Of a stretch of 64,000 bases of DNA, positions 38,401 to 50,400 are shown one piece after another. How positions within the stretch are numbered: the stretch's first letter is position 1; every line of letters begins with the position of its first letter. Where the stretch lies: the NCBI GenBank assembly GCA_036362985.1, contig JAYGXS010000001.1:44611340-44675339 (forward strand), in the 5' to 3' direction. The DNA comes from Ligula intestinalis. Taxonomy: Eukaryota > Platyhelminthes > Cestoda > Diphyllobothriidea > Diphyllobothriidae. The position numbers and the translations under genes are program-made. The notes under the pieces are model-generated. The model saw only the letters and a program-made list of their open reading frames with translations, did no database searches and had not been told where the DNA came from.

Positions 38401-41400
38401 CAGGGCTGGCGTAACCGTGCCACAGGAGCAACTCTAATGAATGCTGACAGCAGTCGGTCCCATTCGATCTTCTCCATTTATCTCGAAATGATCTGCAATG
38501 ATGCTGAAACGGGCAGGGAGATGCTTCGTGCCGGAAAATTGAATCTTGTCGATCTGGCCGGCTCCGAACGACAGTCCAAAACTGGCGCCGTGGGTGATAG
38601 GCTGAAGGAGGCTACCAAAATCAACCTCAGTCTCTCCGCCCTTGGTAACGTTATCTCGGCTCTGGTGGATGCCAATACCAAGCACGTCCCTTACAGGGAC
38701 AGCAAGCTCACACGTCTTCTGCAGGTTTACTCTTCCCTTCTCTCGTTTTTTTAAATGTACTCTACGTTGCGAATTAGATTTAAAAATGCTTTTTGGCTAC
38801 GAAAAAGTAGCACCTACGCCACAAAAAACAGCACTTATTTCAACAAGTATTCTGCATATTTCACACACGTTATGGCGGCCGTGTTTTCAGGACTCGCTTG
38901 GAGGAAATACAAAGACTCTCATGATCGCCTGCCTCTCTCCAGCGGATAATAACTACGAGGAGAGTCTCAGCACATTACGTTACGCCAACCGAGCCAAGAA
39001 CATCAAGAACAAGCCTGTTATCAACGAGGATCCCAAAGATGCCCTTTTGCGTCAGTACAGGGAGGAGATAGCGCGGTTAAAGAGCATGCTTGAGGGCAAG
39101 GCCGTCATGACCCCACCGGCTGGTCCCGAACTTGGAGGACGACTCCAGTCGGCCGATCCGTTTGCCAAAGATTTGGAGTCTATCAATAGGGAAAAGGAGG
39201 TTCTGAAGATGGTAAGTTTAACGTATTGTTTCTCTCGTTTTATGGCCAAATACCTAGGATCTTGAAATTGGCAAGTGTTTTAAAGAGTAACTGTAGTTTA
39301 AAAGCCACATTTTGTTCACTAATTTGCTCAAAACACCACAGGGTTTATCTTCGTAAAAACCATCTTTTGTCAATTTTTTCATTGTTTGGATACCTAGCTC
39401 CCCACCCAGTTTAGTTCAGTGCATTGCTGTAGATATGCTTAGAATTACATAACCTGCCTTGTCGAAGAGATGGGTCAAAGGGGTCAGCGCCGATTCAGAT
39501 TTGAGTCACAATCGGGCAGGCAGTGTTTTATCGACTAGCTACGATAGAGGGCCCTCCCTCATATCCTGTTAATTTTCAATCTGAAATCTAGCTTGTCAAC
39601 AACATGATTATTGAATGTGTTTTCCGTAGTTTACATTCAATTGTCATTTCTTCATGAGTTTATTATCTAGCCAGTTTAGGTCGGGAGCTATTGACACTCT
39701 GGCGAGAACCGAGGCAGAGGGGGACCGATGAGTCCCGTTAGCGGTCAAGTGGATTTTCATCAACCAATTTCAACTGCCCTTGAGCTCATGGCTCAATGGT
39801 TAGGATGTTTGACTCTGACCAAAGGGGTCACGAGTTCGAGGCTCGAGTGGAGCACCATTTGGGTCTGGGTATGACTAGTTGACGATGACTAATAATCCAG
39901 AAGTGACCATTCAGGTCTCCATTATCTTTGCCGGCAGTACTATCTGCCTATACTACCAGTTGTTACGGCTGTCAGGGTCGCTGGCGAGACCCGGGACAGC
40001 GGGAAAGATGAGTCCCGTTAGCGGTCAGGTGAACCTTTGCACGGGGCGTTGACTTGCCCGTGAATTGGTCTGTAGTGATAGCAGGCTTGCGCAACATCTG
40101 CTGCTCTCTCTCTCTCTCTCTTCTGCCCCATCATCCTGGACTCATTCTGGGCTCTATTAATAGGTTAAGCAGTCTGTCTGCGCATGCTGCGCGCGACCTC
40201 ACCCACGCATAATGCACCAGATTTTTACAGAAGCAAGAAGTGATCGACTTAGATCACAAGTGAATGAGAGCTCTACTTAGGCCGCACTAAAAAGGCGTTT
40301 TAGCAGCCTTACCTTCCGTTCTAAGATTTACAAGCTATCTCGTTGGTTTGTGATATTCCAAGCCACTGTTTTAGTGCATCGTTACATTAATATACTTAAT
40401 AAACGTGTTCCTTCCCTTTTTCTAATTTTCGGAGTGATATTTGCAGGGAACTGAGCTGTGTTCTGTCTTCTGCATCGTGTTTTATAATATTCTGTGAGTC
40501 TCAGCCACCTTAGCTTGACCGAGGTTCCTAAAATATTTTCATCTTTCAGGTAGGTAACGCTTGTTTATGTTTTATGAGACTTTTGCATCCTAGTTAATTT
40601 CCCTAACGCCTGCAATTTTTTCAAGGAATACGAAAGCAAGTTACGTGAAAAGGAGGCACTGTATGCCGCCGAGGCTGCTAATTCCGCTAAACTGCAGGAA
40701 GATCTCCAAAAACTTCGCGAACTCTACGAAGCAAAACTGCAAGTGCTCGACAACAGAGCAAAAGCGCCCACTGAATGTAAGTTCAATAGCGGCTCATCGT
40801 GCTCCGTTCTTGCAATCCTCACTTATGACAGAATATTTTCCGGGTTTTGCTTTCATGGCCCTTCTGTTCTGCTTGCTCTCAAACATCCTTGCCCGCTTCT
40901 GAAGGCAGATTCTAAATCAGTACTGGTTCGAAAGATTTTGAATAACCTCACAATTTTAATCAATGGTATCAACGCACCACCTAATCTACTGTAGTCATAT
41001 GTCAAAAGATCTGTAAATTTCAATGAATTGATGATCTTAAAAGTAATCTGGAGTCCAGATAGCTTCCTTTTAGTCTGTTTGTATCTTACTAGCGACGGAC
41101 AAAAAGTGTCAGGTGATCTCTGCTACACCTGAAACTGCTGAAGCCAGTGACTCATTGGTATTTTCGGACAGCTCCAACCTCCCGAACCGTCGCCCAGCTG
41201 AATACGACGCTCTTCCTACATTGCGACTGGACACCCTGCTTGTGGGCAGTCGAAAGGGTCAGGCCAGCTCCTCCCCCACGATCCATTCGTTTTGTTCACA
41301 GTTATCGGAATCTTTCTACCTTTTTTCAAGTGCTCTTCTTAAATTAGATCGTTTAAACATTTTCCAAAAATTTTTAGTCCCAGCGATCATTTTCCGGTAC

Positions 41401-44400
41401 ATTTAAATGTACCTAAATCACAGACATTATAGGAAAAAACTCCCGATAGAGCAATTTTACCTAACAGTCATCTGAACTAGTCTTTGGGTGACTATAGGAT
41501 AAGCTTGGTTTTCTACAGATAGCCTTCAGATCCAACAAGGACCAACATATGATTCTGTCGTCCATGTTATGCAGTAAAACTCATAATGTCATCTGTGTAT
41601 GTTACCTTAAAACTGAGATCAGCCGAACAGGATGCACTTTGTAGCAAAAGATTGACAACGTCTATTTGAAAAAAAGAAATTTTACCTACAGAATTTAGCG
41701 TATGTAAGGTTCAGAAGATGGTTGTCTACATTTTAACTTACACTCTTTAACCGTAGGAGTATCAATAAAAACGAAGGGTTATCTTTGAAGACTTAGCAAA
41801 TATCGAACTTCGTTTTCCGTTATCTGTTTGTCCACCCACCCTGTCTCATTCATTTCTGTTCGTTTTGCTAATTCAGTTGTGAGACTCTAATAGGATAATC
41901 GGTCACTTATTTCTTCTGTCGTTCTTAAAAGCCAATTTATGGGAATTATTTTGAATCGTGCTGTTCAGATGGGGAACCCGATGCAGCATTGTCGGCTGTC
42001 AGAGATGGCAGCTTGTCGGCCAAGACTTACCGCATTGGCGAAAGTCAGCGGGTGCTTGACGAGACCCACAAACCGATGCGCCCGCAATTTGCAGTTCATT
42101 TGGCCACTACTAGTCTGTCCGGCGTGACAACGCCTCTCGATGGTATATCCGGCGAATACGACAAAATGACCAAAGATGATTTGTTGCGAAGGTAAAATTG
42201 GCTTTTCTATTTGTTAGTTGTCTGTCTGTTTGATCGTCTTGAAAAAACTGATAAGTTGAAACATTTATGGTTTTTTTTTAATTAATGCTGCAAATTATTA
42301 CGTGAATGAAAGTGTTGCTAAGATAGGGTATAGGAACTCGCCGTAAATTCCAGGAAGAGTATTTTTTCCTGTGTCCTAAGCTTAGACTTAATTTTCTGGA
42401 ATTCGACATGAAGCCGCCCGTCTTACAAGGGTCCCTACTCCCATGCCCTACCATAGTCCATAAAAACAAGCTATGTTTTATTCTCACTCACAGCAGGTAC
42501 CATGGGCTCTTATCAACGGACCGAAAGACTGAAAATGTTTATGAGCTGAACATAACTGCATCTCCGCTATAGAAACTTGAAGTTTAAAATCCCCCAACCC
42601 GATCTGACGTAATATATTCCACAAGAAGGCTCATAATTTTTCAAAATCCGAAAGTTTTTATCCAAAGTCTGAAACTTGAACAGCTTCAAGTAAAATGGTC
42701 GTAATTTGGACTGAGTCTGTCAGCCAGCGAGGGTGGGGAAATTGGGCACCCTGGCTGACAAGCCCACCAACTTGCCCATACGTGTCACGACGTGATCTAG
42801 ACTTTCATGCGGGCGACTGAAGTCCCAAATGTGTGAGAGTGTCATTAAGACCACATTAAGTAGGATTCATTTAGCCTGACAGTCAGTCCTAAGGGACGCC
42901 GAGTTATCCCGTCCGTAGGTAGCATTGTAGTAGGTTGAAGTACGCCATTGGGATATATTCACAATCACTTCCCTCGCGATGCTCCAACAGCGAGATGATA
43001 TCAGGACGACTAGATTTGGATGCAGGGGTGGTAGCTAACAAAGCTCAACAATCCATCTATCTTTGTAATACACGACATGGCTTCCAGTTCATGTATTGAT
43101 TGTTCGACCATCGATTTCGATGAAGTCCATCCTGAACCCAGGAGCAGGGAGAGTGGCAAGAGACAGGGTGAGATTAAAGTTTGTTGACGCGCAGCCGTTT
43201 TCTGCACTCTGAACCTTCAACCTGTTTGAACCGGGACAAGACAGATTAGATATGACCAAACAGGATCAGGCGTAGGCTGCTTCCACCAGTACAGGCCAGC
43301 ACACCGCCTACTTAGTCTTAAGTGACAGTAGACTATTTGTGCTGGTACTACTGCACTTTCGATCCTCTATCACCTTTAAAAGGTGTCAAGATTTTAGGAG
43401 ACTGAGATCGGTACTGCTACTATTTTTAAACCACTTATTGCCACTTCGTCTGAGTAGCATTAGTATTATTATTGTCACTATTTTTACGTCAAAGGTGACG
43501 CTGATAAAAGTCAGCGTTGAGACTCATATCCTCTCGATCTCAGCAAAGAATGTGAGTCTGGGTTCATACTGTTCCGGATAATTTATGTTTGAAGCTCTGG
43601 GCGCATTGATGCTTAACCCTGGTTGCCGCCCTCCTATCCCTAGTCACAAAGAACTGTGTCAATTTCTCCTAGGTTTGGACTACGAGGACTAGGATCGTGC
43701 TGCTAGAGCGCGGGGACGATAGTTAACAAAGCTAAACAATCCGTCTATCTTTGTAGAATACGATCTGGCTTCCAGTTCATGTATTAATGTACACCAAACG
43801 GCATGCTTCCCTCTAAAGTGGAATATAGTTTTTTTTTCAAATGTGAACTTTCGCCTATCCTTAAAGCGGATTGCGTGCTTTCTGTAGAGGTAAGGCACAG
43901 TGTTACAGAAGCGGTGTGTATGCGCATGTTGGGGAATCGATTCATACATCGCCTAGGAACGTGCGTGGACATGTAAGGCAATGTACGCTAAGAGGGTCTC
44001 TACTGCACCCTTTTATCATACATCTTAATGGATTCGCATAAAGCCGAATAGGCCTTTGCGACGGACGACTGTCCATGGGTAGTGTGGATAAGTGACGCGG
44101 GCAACAGTAGCTTATGCAGTCCCCTTCATTAATCCCTACTCCCAGCATGTTGTCCTACGAAAACGGTGTTTATAGAGTTTTTGTGTGGGGAATTAGGATA
44201 CTCAAAGGAATATACTTCAATAACTGCTACATGCATTTCATTTTATTGTCTTTAGAAATGTTTTGGATCTATGTCTGTAGATTTTCCTAATCTGTATTAC
44301 CGTTTAACGTATTGTGGAAAAACTTGATTATCGAATTGCAGGTTTCTTGAAATTCCTGAAAAATAGAAATGGCGACTAGGAGGTCGTCTGCTTCGACCTA

Positions 44401-47400
44401 CTTGAGCTCCAACTTACCGTTCTGGAGTTACATTAATATAGCCCGCGATAAATGCAGAACAACTTACTCCCAGTTGCCGCTAGAAACAACTTTAACTACA
44501 ATTTTCACTTTACACTTACTTCTCAAAATTTCTTTCTCTGCCTATCCTATTTCCCCCCCCCCTCCGAAAACCCTATACCCACCGTTTTCGTAGACCAAAA
44601 TGCTGGGACTAGGGGTATATGAGGGGGACTACATAAGCTACTTTTGCCGCGACGCGGTCTGGAAGGTTAATGTTGGACCTTCCGGCACCCGTTCACTGCT
44701 CTCTATACGATTGATTTGCAAGAAACGCGTCAGGTAAGTGTGTGGTGTGGAGATGTGATTGCAGTGGAAACATGTGGGACAAGCCCGAGTTTTTGTGGCA
44801 AAGGCGTTGCTGGCGGTAACGCTGGTGGGTGCGGCGGCCAAAATACAGTTGCCCAAGGGTTAGTACCAAAAGACCAAGAAAACAAATTGCCCCGTCATCC
44901 GGTGATAGACAAAACCCAAACCGATATGTTTTGACACCTGAATTCAGTTATTTTATCACTGAGCCAAACCCTTCTTGTGGATTCAAGTTTATATGGGGAG
45001 GGGGACGAGACTGAGTCAAAACGATATTCACAAATCGCCCACCTATGCACGCCCCTGTTTCGTTCTTCGCTTGCGATCGTGAAAAATGACATTGAAGATG
45101 CTGACTTCTGCTGAATATCTTGAGTGGGAAAATTTTCACAACAACGCCCTCTCTAGTTCTTCCTATTCCACCACCTGCTTTACTGAGAGAGCTTTAAGAG
45201 GACGAGTTAGGACAAATAATCCTGACAGGCCGGCCATCTGCGATGTTTAAAATCATGACTTTTCGGCACGTCGGTTGGCTGACCTTGGCATCGTAGCCTA
45301 TTAATTGCCACTGTATGACACATGCTGTAAATGCGTTTGTGTGCCTAACCTGCCAAGCTACGCAGGTCACCACGTGTTAGGATTTCGCTCCACCAAAAGA
45401 ACCAGATGACAAAGAGTCTGAACGGTGATCGAAATGTTGGCCATCCCTGTGCCATCATTCTGGTGACCACATCCACACATTGGGCCGTTGCCATTAGGCT
45501 CCGTCGCCTATAAATTTCTTAATTGTGTCAGCTAGACGGACACATTATCATCACATGCGTGCACATTGCTACGGGCTTAGCACTAACACACTAAAACACT
45601 CGCATGCTGACGTCCTTGTAGTCTAGATCTCAACTCAGCTTTCTAGCAATGACATGTGAGAAGCAGCTGTGGAAACGATGCTCCTGATCTCTCGACTAAA
45701 ACTCAAATCGCTCTTGTATAGACAAGGCATTTACATAAGCAGCACAGACTCACAATAAACTGGCCACTCAATCTTAGCGCCTTCGACTTTATTTGTGTTC
45801 CTTCATAGGTTACACCTCTTAGAGGAAGACATGGTCGGCGGAGAGCAAGCCAACAACAAGGATTTCAAGGAGCGTCACTCAAAGCGGAAACGATACGCTG
45901 AGGAACGCAAACGCCTGCTTGCCGAAGCCAATAAAAACCTGGAGGATGATGGAATTATGGTGGGTATCTATGAAAGCATTCAGGATGAGTTGAGGCACAA
46001 GAATAGGCTTCTCAATAAAGAGAAGCAAAAGGTAATTATGATTTTCATGGAATTCCTTTCCTTTTACCTATCTATCTACAATGAATATACGGGCTGGAAA
46101 GTGCTACCATCTTATTACCAATAGGAAGTTCAAATGCGTTTGCCTACCTTCCCCCTCAATAAACTGATACTGATAATAAATAGTGGAAGTAGAAGAGTTA
46201 CATTTTCTTTCCTGCTTAATGGTATCGGAGCTTGCTTTTTGGCTCCGTCAATCAACACTCGCCTTTCGAACACCATTTTTATTACACTTATCGTCTCCTT
46301 CAAACACCCTGTGACATCAATGCTACGAAGTTGTTCAGATGGACGTACATTGCAGCCTGGTCGATCGCGCGTCCAGAAAGCCACAGCCAGTCTTACTTCG
46401 TATCATACAGCACACACTTGAGCAACAGAGCTCTGAACCTGCACTCACAAAGTTCGCAATATCATAGCGTTTTTCTTTCATACATTACTTGACAAAGCCA
46501 GCACACTCTCTAGACTCAGCCGCAGGCACTACCATGCAAAATACGATCTCAAGCATGTGTGCAGAATAAAGCCTTTATTATTATGCCTGTCGCCTCATCC
46601 TACTAACTGAGACCCGGCCTGACTCGTCTGATAGCTGAAGTGCACCCAATGTTTTGAGACGCCATATGTGTATTGGTGTTGAATTCATGTTGTCCTCTTT
46701 AAGAACCATGCAGTCGCATGACCAGAATCGTTCCCCATAGACCTGGTTTTTTAAACATTCCGCTTCTGAAATGCTCAGTTAAGCTATAAAAGAGTCTTCG
46801 TCCACTTCATGAAAGTTATCCTGAAGCCCCTGTGCTCTGCGTAAGCCAACGGTGATGGAAAATGCCAGGGTTCGTATACTACCAGCTGTTATGGCTCTCA
46901 GGGCCTCTGACGAGACCCAAGGCGCAGCGGGACAAATGAGGCCCGTGACCGGTCAGGTGAACGTATATCAGTGACTGTCAATAGCCCCTGACCCTAAACC
47001 AGCTAGACAACGAGCTCGTGGCTCACTGGTTAGGGCGTTTGACTCAAATCAAAAAGGTCACGAGTTCGAGGCTCGAGCGGGGCACCACTTGGGTCTGAAT
47101 ATGACTGGCTGACGACGGTTAGTAAGCCAAAAATGGCCATTCCGGTCTTCCTTGTCTTTGCCGGCAATACTATCTGCCTAAACGACGAGCAGCTCCAGCT
47201 GTCAGGGCCTCTTGCGAGACCCAGGACAGAGCGGGACATATGAGTGCCGCTAGCGCTCAGGTGAACGTTCATCGACGAATACCATTTCATGTTTACCAAA
47301 AAGGCCAATGTGCTTGCAACGATATCGTGCATTAGCCCTAGCGTAACGACTAAGCTTCAGTTGGGCCCGACATAAAGCCACACAATGATCTGGGTCGTGC

Positions 47401-50400
47401 ATGGGCGCCCGAATGTTCACATTTGTTGTCGGATACATTTTAATCAACTTTCGAGCTTCGTTGCTAATACTTATTTTTGTTCACCATTCTCCCACTCTGT
47501 TCAGTGGGCTCCATCTCCCGCCGAATAATGTGCCCTCGCAGTCCAGCAGTAGTAGGAATAATTCTTGCCAGCGGATGACAGATTTCAAGCAGTGATTAAA
47601 TAGCTTTGGTAACTTCGCTTATTTGTTACGGTCTTTCTCAACTTCTGCCTTGAATCCTTCTTTGAAAACCGTTATGATCGAGTTTATTACTGTCCATTCC
47701 GGTCTACAGCAGGTCTATAGCTCTGCACACTCTTTTACCTTTTGACTACAAGCATGCAAAAAAGCCTATGGTAAACGAGCAATATAAGTTGGCTCTGAGT
47801 TCCGGTAGCAGTGGTGCCGAATCACCTAGATATCGTTCAACACTTTCTAGTGGCCTTAATTACCGCAATGGACTGCAATATTCCCGTAGTTGGAAAGGGT
47901 TTTTACTTTCGAACATGCTGAGTCCTTAATACTGTGCATCACTTGGTATTCTCATCGAGTACAGCACAGGTGCGCATACGCGTGTTCGATTCTTTAAAGC
48001 TGCTTAATTCATACGACAGACTACATAGAATGTACGATTGTCTACGATGAGGTCAGTGGATTAGCTTTGTAAAGTGTAAGAAGCCGCCTTTATGAAATCT
48101 GGATTCGCTTTAACATGGGTTCATGGGCATTCGCTGAACTCTCTTACCTCTGGAGGAAGAGGGTTGTCGTGAAGACCACATTAGGAATTAAGACTTTACC
48201 TTTGTCTGTCAGCCCGGGAGGGACCAAATTCATAGCCTTCCGAATCCCAACTTTTTTCGAAGGTAGGAACTTTTTCTTGAGTCAGATTGTTCATTTTGAG
48301 GGCCCAATATCCTGGATTAGTGTAGGGCTGATCACATTCTCTCGATCTCTTTTCCTTGGTACACGAATAGCTGATTTAGTCCAAGCCAAATTGCCGTGAA
48401 CTAAGGTGCAGTAGCCATCGCAGCCAAATACTTAATGTACTGCATCACCCAGCTGTTTAGACCACGTTTAGACCTAAAATGGCAATCGAGATTGTTCTCG
48501 AATTCCATAAAGTGAAGAGTACCTTAACCTCTAAAAAAACCTCCGCAGTACGGATGAAGTCTCCTCTGGTAGAAAGAAGGTGAATATATCCTGTGCAAAC
48601 CTTACTTAACATCTTACAGAGATAACTACAGTCAAACCACTCCCTTAATTTCAATCGATCGTTTAAGTTGACTGAGGTGAAAATGTCGTTATGCAAAAGC
48701 GCTGAACGTGCTGTATGTTGTTGCTTCGCAACTTTTTCACCTTCTTACCATTCATATTCCATCATTATTTGAATGCATTTTGAATGCTTATACGACATGT
48801 AACATTTTTTGTGCAACCCAGCTACTTTTTATGCATACTTGTAGCCTTTTAATTTAGTTTTTAGGGTCCCTTTTTATTTACTCCAACTATACTGACTGAA
48901 GTTAAGCCCTGCCTGTTAGTACCCACATCCTCTTAAGTTGTCTTACGGCGACGAGTCATACCCATTCGCAGATAAGTATGGATAAGGAAGACGTGTCGAG
49001 CACCGGATCAATTGTTTATTGTTCTGTTACCGGACTTTGCTAAACGGACTTCCACTGCTTCGGCTATGGCTAGTACCCATTTGGGTAGGCCTTTAGAGTA
49101 GTGTTTTGGTGCCCGGTATCTGACCACGTCAACTTGGTGATTGGTGCCAACTAAGTGTGCAAGAATTGAACTTGAAATCGATCGATTTTCACTTTTTCCT
49201 GGCCGGGCTGTTATGTGCTCGCGTACCTTCTTCTTAAGGCGTCTCCTTCGGCCGATATATCCCACTACATAGGAGTAGGTAGAGAAATAAATGCCTGTTA
49301 CGGTTGTCAGTCTTTGCCCCCCCCCCCCTCCTCCCCATCTGTAGCAGGAGAGAGTTTGTGAAGAATTGGCGTAAGTTCGCTGCCGGGAACCCACTCGTGA
49401 ATGCTGTCCTTAGACGTCGTCTTACTAGTTCGTGTGCTGCGTCTCCTAGAAAAGGCAGTCTTATGAATAGATTTTTTTCTGCCGCTGCAACGGCAGGCTT
49501 TGTGACACTCTATTCGATGTTCGGGAGAATGAACTTCTTTGGATAACCATTTTCGCGAAGTATGTTTTTACTTGCTACAGCTCTACTTCAACTATTTTTG
49601 GAGAGCAGACTCGTCTGACTTTCAATCCCTGACTTAGTTTCTTTTGAGATATAGGGGAACAAAAGTGTGACAATTAATGTTTGCCCCGCCCAGGTTTTCT
49701 TTCTGAGTATCCGGCGTTGTATTGAACCATCCCCTTTCCTGTGTAAGAGGATATCTAGGAACGTGATTCCGTTCTTCGCCTCGATTTCCACAGTGAACTC
49801 GAGTGCTGTGTGGACCGTGATAAGCTTTTGCACTAGGCCATCAATATCGGTCGTCATTGATAGTGCTTTTGAGGTTCTTTCTTCGAGCTTGCCCATGAAG
49901 AAATTTGCGAGGAATGGTCCGAGTGGTGAGTCCATCGCCACTCAGTCTACTTGCCTGTATAGTTGGCCATTGCATGGAAACTGTACCATATAAGCATAAT
50001 GCATTATTGACCGTTTCATCCTTCGTATCAATGTACCAGTCTGACGATGAATTGGTATTTTTACAGAGCTACTCAATAACTGTTTTCAATTTTGCTGCGC
50101 CCTCGCAACATTATTGTACAGGTTTGACAAGGAATAATTTGTAAACATCCTTTTTCCACACTCGACTTCTTTACCTGCATTTTATCTTGCTTCGGTACAG
50201 AACCAGGCCCTGGACACAGAAATACGCGATCTGCAATGCGAATTTGAGCGCGAGCGAGAGGATTACCTGGAGACTATTCGCAAGCAGAGTCGCCAAATAA
50301 GCCTCCTTCAAGCAATTTTGGACCGCACGCAACCGTGCATTCGCCGGGACAGTAATTACGCAAATATCGACAAAATCAAGAAGCAAGCATTGTACGTTAT

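Noticed and set aside
39683..40040. Block gatgagtcccgttagcgg in the SINE T1 flanks as a hammerhead ribozyme
   Set aside because: It resembles CUGAUGAGUCC, but the four copies read ccgatgag, aagatgag, caaatgag and catatgag before the stem, and none has a GAAA at the right place. The catalytic core is not supported by eye.
44638..44856. C2H2 zinc-finger gene
   Set aside because: Only a loose CxxC...H pattern in one short frame; the conserved hydrophobic and linker residues are missing.
14860..48210. A repeat marked by aagaccacatta (near 14870, 42850, 48175)
   Set aside because: The shared word is short and the flanks do not align convincingly by eye; an alignment search would be needed.
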